A DNA stretch of 64,000 nt, from contig NZ_QPJD01000005.1 in NCBI RefSeq assembly GCF_003337375.1, positions 62,001 through 126,000 of the forward strand. Direction: 5' to 3'. Both the position numbers and the translations under genes were made by a program. A model generated the notes under the pieces. It worked only from the letters and a program-made list of their open reading frames with translations. It made no database searches and was not told the DNA's origin. Source of the stretch: Paenibacillus prosopidis. Lineage in GTDB: Bacteria; Bacillota; Bacilli; Paenibacillales; Paenibacillaceae. Below, piece after piece: positions 1 through 11,000 of the stretch; within the stretch, counting starts at the first letter, position 1; each line of letters begins with the position of its first letter.

Positions 1-103
1 TTACCATACGGTTATACATTAATGGTTTTGGTGCAAAGCTCTTAGATTCATGATAACATGTTGAAAATGAAGTCAGGGATCGGCAAGAGATTGGAGGATA
101 GAG

Positions 104-1861
104 ATGGAGGGAAATAATAAGTTCATAATCAGCCGAAGAAAGCTGTTGGCGGGAATGGCCGCAATTGGCCTCAGTTTTATGAGCGGCGGTGTTATTACCC
201 GTCTTTCCGACAAGAGCTCGAATACAGGAGTAAGTGTAAGAGATTACGGAGCCGCCGGCAATGGAGTGAAAGATGATACGGTAGCCTTCCAGAAAGCAAT
301 CAACGATTGTGTAGCCAAAGGTTATAAACTATATGTTCCCGCAGGTAAGTATCTCATCAAGGGAACACTCGATAATTTTGACAATCTGATTATGGAAGGT
401 GTTTCGAATAATAAATCCTACTGGTCAGAAACCGGTTATGACGATTTCGAAAAGGGATCCGTTCTGCATGGTTCAGGGGATAATGTACTAATCGGAGGAA
501 GCATAAAAAGGGCTCAATTTTCAAATTTATGTTTTGAAAATTTCGATCTGGTCGCCGGTGTATCCAGTCCCAGATATGTCCTTTTTGATTCCTGCAGCTT
601 TAAAGAGATTCGTCGCGTACTGAGCGCACCTGGCAACAAGACTGGTGCCTATCATAACTTCAAGTTCAGATACTGCTCCTTTACGGTTTATGACACCGAC
701 GTGCTGTTTGAAGGCAGAATCATTGACAGTTCATGGGATCAGTGCGTCTTTGTAGGAACAAAACCGTTTGATTGGGTACAGGCGATTGCCAATCAGGTGA
801 CAAACTGCCGGTTCGAATGGATTGACAGGGATGCCGCGATATCCATGTATGCCTGCCGCATGATTCAAATCTCCAATAATTTCTTTGACAGAGTTAGAGG
901 AGCAGCTATTGAAATCAAGCAGAAAAATAGTGGAATTGTCATTTCTGCCAATCAATTCAACCGGTGCGGCAGCGGCAAAAATTCAGCCGGTGGCGGTACG
1001 AGAATGAAAGAATTGTATAAATCTTTTGTGGTGGTGTATGGTGAATTCTCTGACGTGAACATCATTCAAAATACGTTTTTGAAGAGTCAAAGCAACGACG
1101 GAGCGGGTGAATTGTGTCCCCAATATGTGATCGCCAAGCGTGCGGCCATACCGAACTGCCAATTCAAATTCCAAGGAAACGTCATGGTTAATGGATTTGT
1201 CTCCTCATTGATTTTCGATGAAGATCAAACCTTTGAAAATATTAAAATCGATGCGGATTATGTTTATCCTTCCCTTGCCGCTTACGTGGTTCACTTGGCC
1301 CTGTGTGCTTCACACGAGATTCAAACGGTCTGCGATACGGATACGATCGTGGAAGAAATACCGGCTCAGCTGACGGTTCGGAATAAGGCGAACATCCAAA
1401 TTTCCGGTGAACAAAAGGGAGCCGTATACGGTGGCAAGGTTAACGGTTTTATGCGATATGACCGTGGTGAAGTCATTTTTGAAGATTACACATATCATAA
1501 AATCGTGCCATTCAGTAAGGATTGGAAGAAATCTTATGATATCCCGCTGTCGCACATGGTAAAAGGAGTTTATTTGCACCTTTCCATTTTGTATTCGACG
1601 AGCGGAAATCCGGACAGTAGGGTGACTGTTACTATGTCAGGTTCATCCACGCTAAGCTTGCCGAAACTTCCATTAAGCGGCTTCGAGAAAAAAGTATACA
1701 CGACTAAATTTTATATTCCTTTCCAGTCATCAAGTGACTCAGCCCGAATAAACGTATTTGCGGGCGGTTCTTTGAAAGGGAGGGGATCCATTTTTATTCA
1801 TGCACTCAGTGCGACCTACACATCTTTTACACCGAAACAGATGTATGATTTAATGATTTAA
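104..1861 (+). CDS. Tat-exported beta-helix (pectate-lyase-superfamily) protein
   Basis: The 585-residue product begins with a twin-arginine signal: SRRKLLAGMAAIG near residues 10-22 followed by a hydrophobic stretch, so export in folded form by the Tat system is likely. Right after it comes VRDYGAAGNGVKDDTVAFQKAI, the N-terminal signature of the Pectate_lyase_3/GH28-like right-handed beta-helix family, and the middle has repeated N-x-F and I-x-I-x-x-N turns typical of a parallel beta-helix. The last 150 residues look like a beta-sandwich. Substrate cannot be read from sequence; polygalacturonan, rhamnogalacturonan or another polyuronate would fit the neighbours. The start is fixed by GGAGG six bases upstream. 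It is convergent with the next gene and separated from it by a perfect hairpin terminator. Family assignment is fairly sure, enzymatic activity is not. Confidence 0.8.
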   Translation: MEGNNKFIISRRKLLAGMAAIGLSFMSGGVITRLSDKSSNTGVSVRDYGAAGNGVKDDTVAFQKAINDCVAKGYKLYVPAGKYLIKGTLDNFDNLIMEGVSNNKSYWSETGYDDFEKGSVLHGSGDNVLIGGSIKRAQFSNLCFENFDLVAGVSSPRYVLFDSCSFKEIRRVLSAPGNKTGAYHNFKFRYCSFTVYDTDVLFEGRIIDSSWDQCVFVGTKPFDWVQAIANQVTNCRFEWIDRDAAISMYACRMIQISNNFFDRVRGAAIEIKQKNSGIVISANQFNRCGSGKNSAGGGTRMKELYKSFVVVYGEFSDVNIIQNTFLKSQSNDGAGELCPQYVIAKRAAIPNCQFKFQGNVMVNGFVSSLIFDEDQTFENIKIDADYVYPSLAAYVVHLALCASHEIQTVCDTDTIVEEIPAQLTVRNKANIQISGEQKGAVYGGKVNGFMRYDRGEVIFEDYTYHKIVPFSKDWKKSYDIPLSHMVKGVYLHLSILYSTSGNPDSRVTVTMSGSSTLSLPKLPLSGFEKKVYTTKFYIPFQSSSDSARINVFAGGSLKGRGSIFIHALSATYTSFTPKQMYDLMI

Positions 1862-1870
1862 TATATAAAA

Positions 1871-1898
1871 GTGCCTGTTTCCGAAAGGAAACAGGCAC
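1871..1898. terminator. Bidirectional terminator between convergent genes
   Basis: A perfect 12-bp stem (GTGCCTGTTTCC / GGAAACAGGCAC) with a GAAA tetraloop lies between two convergent genes. On the minus strand it is followed by TTTTATATAT and on the plus strand by a weaker CTCTTT, so it probably ends both transcripts. Confidence 0.9.
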
Positions 1899-1907
1899 TC
1901 TCTTTGA

Positions 1908-4838
1908 TCAGTTGGTTACTACAGTCAGCACCGGCGAATTACTTCCATTCTCCTTTGTAAAAAAGTCGATGCCGATATTGTTCGTCGCAATCGGGTCCTT
2001 CACATACAAGCTAACAATTTTGTCCCCCGCATTTTGGGCGGCAACCGCAGAGGTGACGTCAAGCTCGATCCAACCGAGCGACGTGACTGGCTTCGTAGCG
2101 ATCGCGCCTCCAATTGCCGGCCGATTGGTATACGTGATGCCTGTTTCCGTCCATGAATCGTCCGCAACGTCATAGACGGTCCGATCCGCGTTAGCGGATT
2201 TGCTTTTTACGTTCAATTTCAGTTTTGCGGATATCACGGTGCCGGTTATACCACTTAGATCAAACTTTAAGTAAGCACTTCGGTCATTGGATGTACTTTG
2301 CTTTGTCACCATATAAGTGTCAGCACCGTAGTTCGTCGAAACGGCGCCGCTGTTCACGTAACTGTCAGCAGCCGCACTTACATCCGTCGTCACAGCCGCT
2401 GCGCCTGAATTTGATATGAGAATGCGATTCAAATGGAAGGCGTCGGAGGTTCCCGATACGAACACCCTCATCGCTTGCACGCCTTTGGTTAAAGCAGCAT
2501 TACTGGCAACCGTGTAGGTGCTCCAGTTGGACGCTCCTCCTGTAGAGGGCAGCGTGACATTGCTTGTTGCGTCCGTTCCGTCAAAAGCAAATTTAATCGA
2601 TCCATTCCCGTTAGAAGCCTCATAATCTACGTTGATTTTATAATTCCCTGTCACCGGCACATGGACGGTATACGTAAACCATTCCCCATTATCGAGGTCG
2701 GTTAAGGCATAATTATTTGTGGAAACAGACTTAATATCAACACCATCATCACGGTATTGGCCCCCCGAATTGGATACGGTCAAGTCATGGTACGTCCGGC
2801 CTTCTCCATCAATAGGGAAGTAATCATAGTTTTCCGCTTCGACCGCTCCCGGCAAAACATGCATGCCGAACTGCGGAGCACCGCCCGAAAACCCTTTTAT
2901 GGGATCGCCTGCAGCAAGTGACGGCCTGCGGAAGGTCAAAGCGCCCCAGCCGGGATGGTCAAGGCTGAAGCCCGTTTTCTCGTAGCCGGACGCGCTGATT
3001 GCATAATCCCGGGAGCGCTTGGTCCACTTTGCCTCATCATCGCTAAGTCCCATCCTTACTTGGAAATGTGCAACGGCTTGCTCGTATACCGGTCGATTCA
3101 CCGCAAAATCGCCTCTGCTCACATTGGTAAAGTTGCTCTCAAAATATTGGTTGATTTGCTTGGAGTACCATCTGCCGGTCCGGTCAAATCGCTTAATGAA
3201 ATTAGTAGGCTCCCAAGGTGTCGTCTGATCCGGGTAGGATTGTACGAAAGACGTATTATATTGACCCATGAACTCGAAGCCCTTAAGTAATCGATTATCC
3301 AGATAATTCCACAGATCATCCCCTTGATTCCAAGCGACATCGGAAACGCATTCCAGCATACCGAGGCCAAGGAAGGCATGCTGCTGATCGCGTGAGCTTT
3401 CCTGATTTTGACCGTTCGACCAGACGTAATTTCGAATCACACCATTGTAACCCCAATCGGCAACAGTCGTCTGCTTGCTTTGCACAAACGTATCAAAATA
3501 ATCATTCGTTGCGGATTGCGCCCCGGGATTGGACGGTCCCGAAGCATATGGGATGTCATCGGACCGGTGCGGCAGACCCTTGAAGTAGCGCAGGGCCCGG
3601 TCATACATGACACGATTATCAAGGAACACGCCCATTGAGAGCATGGCTCTAAAAGGGATGATATCCTGATTCCCGTGTCTGCCCGAATCGCCATTATAGA
3701 TCCGCCAATAGAATGTACCGTTGTTTGCCGTAACGGATGCCGGAACACTCGTTTGCGAATATCCCGGATAGACGAGCATATCCTTAAATTTCTGCAAGTC
3801 CGAAGCCGACCAGCCGGTGTACGTACTCTTGATGATTTCCGCCGCTTCCACAAGCTTCCACGCATATAAGCCGGCATTCAACGCTTCCGTGCCTCCGCCT
3901 GTCATTTCGGTCAAATTGCTCCATGAATTAAAAATTTCAACAGCTTTGGCGGCATGCCGGCTGTCGCCGGTAATCGCCCACATCAGTGAATTAAAATAAG
4001 CCGCCGTTACATCCGATTCGAACTCGGGGCCATGAATTCCACCCCTGGCTACAACGGTCCAGCTCGAATTCCCCCGCACTACATAATCATAACTAGCCTT
4101 TGAATCCGCTTTCAATTGGTTATACGATGTTAGCCAAGGCTCTTTTTGCGCGTCCACCATATACTTCATGCGCTCTAAATCTGATCGTTTAAATAATGCT
4201 CCCGGATGCACAAAAGGAGTACTGTCGGTCGGCGCGGGATGAAAGCGGGCTGGCTCAGTAATGACCGACAAAACCGGTTGGGTTGAGCCATTCTCCTTGC
4301 TGTAAAAATCAATGCCGATATCATTGTCTGCGATGGGATCCTTAATGTAAAGGCTTACAATTTCATCTCCGGCAAACTCGCTCATAACATAGGAAGTTAC
4401 ATCGAACTCCACCCAGCCCGTATTGGTGACTCGAACACTTCCTGCGGGGTTGCCGAATGCCGGCATGTTGCTGTAAGTAAGCCCGCTCTCCGTCCAAGTA
4501 TCGGTAGAAACGCTGTAAGCGGTCCGGTCGGCTGCCGCCGTGAGACTTTTCACGTACAATCGCAAAGTAGCGGACGATACGCTGCTTCCGGTCAATCCGC
4601 TTAAATCGAATTTCAAATAGGCGCTGCGGTCGTTAGCCGCGCTTTCCTTCGTGACCATGGATGTCGCCGTGCCATAATTGGTCGAAACAGCGCCGCTATT
4701 CACATAGCTGTCCGCAATCGGAGATAACTCGGTTGCAGTGCTTGCGCTTACGGTCTCGTTCTGCATGCTAAAGGTTGTAAAAACCATAGTAATTAACAAG
4801 CTGATTATACCGAGCATTCTTATGGTCCTCTTCATCAT
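1908..4838 (-). CDS. Secreted alginate-lyase-fold protein with CBM6 and two DNRLRE (CBM96-like) domains
   Basis: The 976-residue secreted protein has a Sec signal peptide (MKRTIRMLGIISLL, cleavage near residues 30-35). Domains in order: a DNRLRE/CBM96-like module (about 38-195, ADSYVNSGAVSTNYG), an alginate-lyase-type (alpha/alpha) catalytic region (about 210-610, with KEPWLTSYNQL and GRHGNQDIIPF near 389), a CBM6-like module (about 660-810, EAENYDYF and LDNGEWFTYTV) and a second DNRLRE module at the C terminus. The two terminal modules are near copies of each other. Such proteins cleave uronic-acid polymers by beta-elimination; exact substrate is unknown. GGAGG at 4844-4848 lies 5 and 8 bases before two consecutive ATG codons (4838 and 4835); either may be used. 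The neighbouring 2031-residue lyase has the same catalytic fold. Confidence 0.85.
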   Translation of the reverse strand: MMKRTIRMLGIISLLITMVFTTFSMQNETVSASTATELSPIADSYVNSGAVSTNYGTATSMVTKESAANDRSAYLKFDLSGLTGSSVSSATLRLYVKSLTAAADRTAYSVSTDTWTESGLTYSNMPAFGNPAGSVRVTNTGWVEFDVTSYVMSEFAGDEIVSLYIKDPIADNDIGIDFYSKENGSTQPVLSVITEPARFHPAPTDSTPFVHPGALFKRSDLERMKYMVDAQKEPWLTSYNQLKADSKASYDYVVRGNSSWTVVARGGIHGPEFESDVTAAYFNSLMWAITGDSRHAAKAVEIFNSWSNLTEMTGGGTEALNAGLYAWKLVEAAEIIKSTYTGWSASDLQKFKDMLVYPGYSQTSVPASVTANNGTFYWRIYNGDSGRHGNQDIIPFRAMLSMGVFLDNRVMYDRALRYFKGLPHRSDDIPYASGPSNPGAQSATNDYFDTFVQSKQTTVADWGYNGVIRNYVWSNGQNQESSRDQQHAFLGLGMLECVSDVAWNQGDDLWNYLDNRLLKGFEFMGQYNTSFVQSYPDQTTPWEPTNFIKRFDRTGRWYSKQINQYFESNFTNVSRGDFAVNRPVYEQAVAHFQVRMGLSDDEAKWTKRSRDYAISASGYEKTGFSLDHPGWGALTFRRPSLAAGDPIKGFSGGAPQFGMHVLPGAVEAENYDYFPIDGEGRTYHDLTVSNSGGQYRDDGVDIKSVSTNNYALTDLDNGEWFTYTVHVPVTGNYKINVDYEASNGNGSIKFAFDGTDATSNVTLPSTGGASNWSTYTVASNAALTKGVQAMRVFVSGTSDAFHLNRILISNSGAAAVTTDVSAAADSYVNSGAVSTNYGADTYMVTKQSTSNDRSAYLKFDLSGITGTVISAKLKLNVKSKSANADRTVYDVADDSWTETGITYTNRPAIGGAIATKPVTSLGWIELDVTSAVAAQNAGDKIVSLYVKDPIATNNIGIDFFTKENGSNSPVLTVVTN

Positions 4839-4907
4839 CAATCCCTCCAATTTGATTTTTAGAGTGTTTAACCAAACAACCCTGTTCTTCTCTTCTTTCT
4901 TATTTCT

Positions 4908-4917
4908 TCACCTCCTT
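4908..4917 (-). promoter_or_regulatory. Perfect Shine-Dalgarno without an open reading frame (STAB-SD-like)
   Basis: On the minus strand AAGGAGGTGA, a full match to the 16S anti-SD, sits about 70 bases upstream of the lyase start in the untranslated leader. No usable ATG, GTG or TTG frame follows it; the GTG inside it meets a stop after three codons. Its place just after an upstream terminator resembles the STAB-SD mRNA-stabilising element known from Bacillus thuringiensis cry3A. Confidence 0.4.
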
Positions 4918-4930
4918 TTCATTTTAAGCA

Positions 4931-4976
4931 TAAAACAAGGGGTGCCCGGTTACAAAATTGTTGTCGGAACACCCCT
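4931..4976 (-). terminator. Terminator after the 2031-residue lyase gene
   Basis: On the minus strand AGGGGTGTTCCG pairs with CCGGGCACCCCT (one internal mismatch region) around a 15-nt loop, followed by TGTTTTA. It lies 25 bases after the stop codon of the large lyase gene. Confidence 0.75.
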
Positions 4977-5000
4977 CGAAGTCGTTATTCTTATTTATAA

Positions 5001-8000
5001 TCAGGAAAGATCATGAGGCACTATCACGGTTGTAGCTACTACCTTTTTGTTGCCCGCTTTATCGGTTGCCGTGTACGTGATGGTGTAGATGCGGTCCTTC
5101 TCGGCCCGCAAGCTAAACGATGCGGCCTCCGTACCGATAGCAGCTTCAATGTCGCCTAGACCGGAGTCCGGTTGATTGCAGGTGATGGAGGTTAAAATGA
5201 CCGAATCAACGCCTGATCCGGCATCGGTTGCATGGAGCGTCACATTCACGGTGCCCATTTTATGATTCGCCGGCCAAATCGTCGTCTGATCCAAATGGAC
5301 GGATAGCTCCGGTGCCGTCTTGTCGACTTTGAATCCGACGGTTTTGAGCTGTTCTATATTGCCTGCCAGATCCGTACTGCGGTAATTGACGCTATAAATC
5401 CCGTCGCCGAAGGCAGGAATGGAACCTTTATAAGTAATCCATGCTCCGTTATTTACCTGATATTCGGTCATCGCCACACCGGATGCGTCGTCGGATGCAT
5501 TCAAGCTTACCGTTACATCGGATGTATACCATCCGTTGCTGCCATTAGGCGCAGCCGAACTAATGGAAGCGATACTAACGGGTGTAACCTTATCAATGTT
5601 GCTTACCGAATAGCTGCTGACATTCGAGACATTGCCCGCTTCATCGGTTCCTCTTGCATACACGGTGACATTTTCGGAAACAACCACCGGGGCGCCATAT
5701 GCCGTCCATTCGCCGCTTTCACCAACTTTGTATTCTCTCACTACAACATCGTCGGGATAGCTGATCGTAACGGTAACGTCGGTGTTGGTCGGCTCCGTGA
5801 TATCCGCCGACAAAGCTGCGTCTGCCGAAGCCGTCTGATCGATATTTACCGCCACCGTTTGAACGGCACCGGCTGTTCCGTTGCTTCCTTTGGATCGGTA
5901 GCTAACCGTATACGCGCCGTCCTGATCCATGACAATTGGCATTGTATACGTATGCCATGCGGATTCGTCGTTCACTTTGTATTCCGCAGCCGCACTGCCG
6001 GATACCGATAACGTAACGGTAACCGGCACCGTGTACCAACCGTTTAATCCATTTGGCTCGGCGGGATTCACCGATGCCTCGACTAGAAAACTCAAGCCGA
6101 TCAGCGCCGTCAGCAAGCTGCCCGCAGCCGCGTCGACTGCGCTCTGGGTTGCACTGGAGTCAGAGTCAACCGACTTCGCATTCGTTATCGCTGTTTGGAG
6201 CGTCGCATAGCTGCCTTCGGTGTAATCGCCCACGACAACTGCAACCGCTTGATTCAGTAAAAGCGCAAGCAGCGTTCGGTCTACAATTTTCTCATAGAAC
6301 TCGATCTCGCCGACATTGGCAAAACCGTTTGGCGTATAATACCGGAGATAACGGTATGCCGTGCTTGTGCTAATCGTTCCCGTATACCATTTGATATCGC
6401 TGATGCTGCTTATCGTATACAAGGTATCAAAATTGGTTCCGTCGTTGGAGCCTTGGATAAGCGCTCCATTCATACGGGAAGCTTGGCCTGTTCTCGGCAT
6501 AAACCGGATGCCGCTGATCACTTTCGCGTTACCTTCGCCCCAATCGATGCGTGCCCAACCATTTGAGTTTTTGGTATCCGGGAACGTGCTCGGATTACCG
6601 TCGAAGGCACGCCATCCATTTGTTATTGCGTCCGTCCCATCGAATGCAATGGCTGAAGCCAAAGCCATCGAAGAGGTAACAGTGATTTTTGGATAAATGG
6701 TCTTTACAGACACCAGCAGCTCTTCAGCTTCAAACAGCTCCGCGAGAAGCGCCGCCTTGTCGGCACCCGGCTGGCTCACGGCCGCATTAATCCGTTCTAT
6801 TTCCTTCAGATACAAGTAGTAGCTGCCCTTGGTATAGCCGTCCGGTGCAATCACTTTGGGAACGGCAGTGAAATCATAATTACCATAAAATTCAACTTCC
6901 GCTACGTTTCCAAACCAGGTGGAGCTATTAATCACTCTCAAATAACGGTATGCATTGTGATTCAAAATTTTACCTGATTTTAATTCGGTCCAAGTATTCG
7001 CTTTTGATCCAGTCACCGGTTGTATAAGGTTTGTCCAATTACTGTTATCGTTGGAGCCTTGAACGATGAGTCCGTCCATTCTTCCGGGTAACGATGCTCT
7101 TGGCATAAGTTTAATTCCGCTCAGCATGACTGACGAGCCCGCTCCGAAGTCTACCATGTAATAGGAACCGGAGCCGGTACTTAAGTCCCCGAAAGTAGCC
7201 GTATTGTCATCAAACAACAGATACCCTGCCTCTTCAGCCGTCCCGGAAAACGGCTTAACGGAAGCTGTGACTGCAGCCAGCTTGGAGACATTAATTTTTT
7301 GGCCTGCTGTCACGCCTGGTACTAAAGTGACGATACTTCCTGTAACCGCTGTTGTACCATCAGCCGTCTTGGTTACGGTAAGTACCACGGACACAAAGGT
7401 GTCACCGGCAGGTTTTGCAATTGCTCCATCCGTTCCAATAATTCCAGCAGGTGCTGCCGATTTTAGCGCTATTGTGAAACCTTTTGGAACAGCTGGCAGC
7501 GATAAGCTTGCCGCATCCGCTTCAGGCGCCTCCATGCTTGTTATTTTGGATGCAACTGCTGCAGCCGTTGAACGATAATCGCCATAAAATTCAACTTCCG
7601 CGACGTTGCCAAACCAGGAAGAGCCATTATACAATCTCACATAACGATAATAATCCGAGTCTTCATCCGTTTTTAAAACGGCCCATGTGCTCGCTTGTGA
7701 ACCCTTGGCAGCTGCAGTAAGGTTTGTCCAATTTACATTATCATTGGAGCCTTGAACAAGGAGTCCGTTCATTCTTCCAGGAAAATTTGCTCTTGGCATG
7801 AGCAAAATTTCGCTCGGCTTAATTGACGCATCTGCTCCAAAGTCTACCGTGTAATAGGAACCTGATCCGGTATTCAAGTCGCCATAAGTCGCCGAATTGC
7901 CGTCGAACAGCAGATATCCTACCTGCTCCTTCGATAAACCGGTACCGGGAAACTGCACATCGGAGGCGGTAACTTTAGCCAGCATCGGAACATCTAGATA

Positions 8001-11000
8001 ATTTGCCGGATCGACAAGGTACAGCTTGGAGCTGTCGGTTGTCAAATACGTTGTTTCTCCATTCGTACCGTCATTCTTTTTGTAGTCGATCGCAAATTTA
8101 ACCGCACCTGTCTCTACATCTCCATCCAAGGCTGCCACTGCCGTCCAGTTAATATTGTCTGCCGTGCTGACAGCCGCCGTCTTGCCCTGGATTTTGACCT
8201 GTACGTTCTGGATCGCTTCTTTTGCTTTGATCGTTAATTTTGCCGTATTGCCCGGCACAATTTTGCCATTGACGCTCTGATCCGAACCGATCGAAACCAA
8301 TTCCAGCTTGTTCTCTATCTCATGGCGCTCGCCATAAATTCTGAATTCGGCCAGCTCAATCAAATTCTGAATGACACCGCGAAGAGCATCAGGCTGCGGA
8401 TCAATCATTTCCATTTTGATAAATCGGAATGGCGTATTTTTGTACGCATCGTCCACTTCAATGGTCGACACGCCATCGGTATATGCCGTTTGTTCCGGTG
8501 TTATCCGCGTCCAGATATCCCCGTCATTAGATCCGAATACCGTCGTACCTGACATACGATCGACAAAGTTCATTCTGCCTTCGAAAGCAAAGGCATCGGC
8601 TGTAATTTTATAATCGGCTCCGAAATCCAGTATGTGGTACAGACTCGGATACGCCGCTAACGAATATACCGGATAAGTATTATCGTTGCCATCCACAAGA
8701 AGAGAGATCGAATCGCCGAAGGTAGATGTAACAATACCAGTATAATCCATACTTCCGTCAGATAACGATGGCGTTAATAATTGAAGACCTTCAGCCGCGC
8801 TTCTTAAGCGCAACAGCTGCTGATAAAAAGCTTGATCGGACGCAGTCTCAATTTGGCTCATCGATTCATCATACATGACATTGAATTGATTCAGCGAGGC
8901 AGCCACGTAGCTTTTGTTCGCATCATAAACCGCCGTCGCCGCTTCTACTGCAGTAGCCCGGTCATTGCTTACCACGATATGGACATTCTTGGCGGCCAGT
9001 GTCGTACCGTCGGATGCTTCCGCAATAAAGGAATATGTTCCGGCTTGCATCGGCTGCCACGAAAATGCGCCTGTATTCGCATTGAGAACAGCGCCATCCG
9101 GCAAATTCGAGCTTCCATAGGCAACTGTATCCGTTGAACCGGAATCCGCAGCGGATAGGTCCAGGGTTATAGGCGCACCAACAAAGGCATAGATATTCAG
9201 ATCCGCAGCTCCTGCTTTAAATACAGGAGGCGTCAATTGTTCGCCTGCCTTAACGTTGAGGTGATCGACGTCAACCTTTGTGCCGTTTCCTTTCACCCTC
9301 ATATAAAGAAGGCTGTAATCGGTGTCGAGCTGTCCATAGGTAACATGGCTGATACCCATGTCATAAGTGATATATTTCCACACGCCGTTCGTATCCGGCA
9401 GCGTCAGCGTATGGTATGGCGTTGAACCGATTTCTTTGCTCAGCTCTAATGTTGCAGGGCCGTTCGTTCTAAACTTCAATCCAATTAAACGAGAGCCCGT
9501 ACGGCTGGCATACGACAGATTCTGAATGACAATTTTACTTCCCTCTGCCGTAGCGTTAATCTCTACATACGAGTCGGCGCCTTCTTGCACGGTAGCCGAA
9601 TGGTTATCGAAAGAGGTGTAACGGTCTTCGATTTCGACCAGCGAAGCGCTTGTTTGCTCTTTGGGAAGATACGTTGACCCTTCGGATTCCGCCTCCGCAG
9701 GAATATAAATCCAGAAGTCGCCGCCTCCATCCGCGCTTTCCCAAGCTTGTCTAAACGAACCTTGATAGTAATAATTGGACGGGATTCTCTTCGTAAACGC
9801 TTCATTGAAGTATGGAGCTTTCTCCGACAGATCGATCCCTTTCGCGTAGGTGTAATAATAATACATATCCCAGAATTGGGCGGTATTCATTCTTCCCCTG
9901 TAGGAATCCGAGAACTTGTAGTAGATGCCTTTTACAGTACCATCCGGCGCAGTGGAGAACGGGGTCGGCACAAATGGCGTTTCATAGCCAAGCATGTACT
10001 GCCAGAAAAAGTCGGCGGCCGCCAAAAACCGGTCATCCAGAAACTCATAATACCCTACCGCATTGTCCGCTGTGGATAGGGTGCCTTCGACAGGGTCGAC
10101 TTTGGTGCCCTGGGCAAGAAACAGACGCGACAGGATGGCCGAGTTCGTCAAATCGCCGGCCCCATGCGCCTGGTCTCTACCCATCTCTACATGCTGAACG
10201 ACCGGCTCGTCCAATACCTCTCCTGTCTCGGCATTGGTATCGACCAATCGGAACAGCTGCTTGATCGCTCCGTTAAAGCCCTGATTGACAGCCGTTTTAT
10301 TAACGGTGGCCCATTCGACAACCTCTTCATATCGCTCGGTGTTATCGGTAAAGATATAACCTGCCATAGCGCCCAGCAGCGGGTAATTATGCTGGTTCAT
10401 AAAGTGGTTGTTTTCATGCAGAAAGGTTTCGATAACCGGATTGATCAGGTTATTCGTAAAATCTGCCGTGTCTTTATCCGTCCACGTCAGCGCTTCGGTT
10501 TGACTGCTTGTATACCTTAAGATTTCCGCCGCCGTTACCATCCGGTTGAGCGGTATGCCCGTATGAATATGCGAATCCGTAAATTTCTTGTATTGGGCTG
10601 GATCCATCTGAGACCAAATGCGGATAATATGCATCCCGTTAGCCCGATATACCTCATCGCCAGTTATATAATACATAAGAGCTTGAGTATACGCTTTCAA
10701 GCCGTCGGCAATAAATCTCGAATTAAAGCCCTGACTGTCAAAAGCATAAACGGCCGGTTTCGTCGGATCCGTAGAACTCTGGTTGCTGGACGTAACCGTT
10801 TTTGAAGAGGTTGCAGAAACGGTCATGGACTTATAATAGGAATACCAGGGTTCTTTTTGTGCCAATACCTGTGTTCTCATGTTTTCCAGTATCGTTTTGG
10901 TTAGTCCTACACCCGGATGGGTAAAGCCATTGGTAACGGTTTCATTCATTTCAACGGTGTAACCGGATGCTATGTCCGATTCCTCGGCTGAAACCGCTCC

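Noticed and set aside
2955-3877. Several frames over 100 codons opposite or inside the alginate-lyase-fold gene
   Set aside because: They are shadows of the real gene: no ribosome binding sites, no family motifs, and the true frame carries signal peptide and domains.
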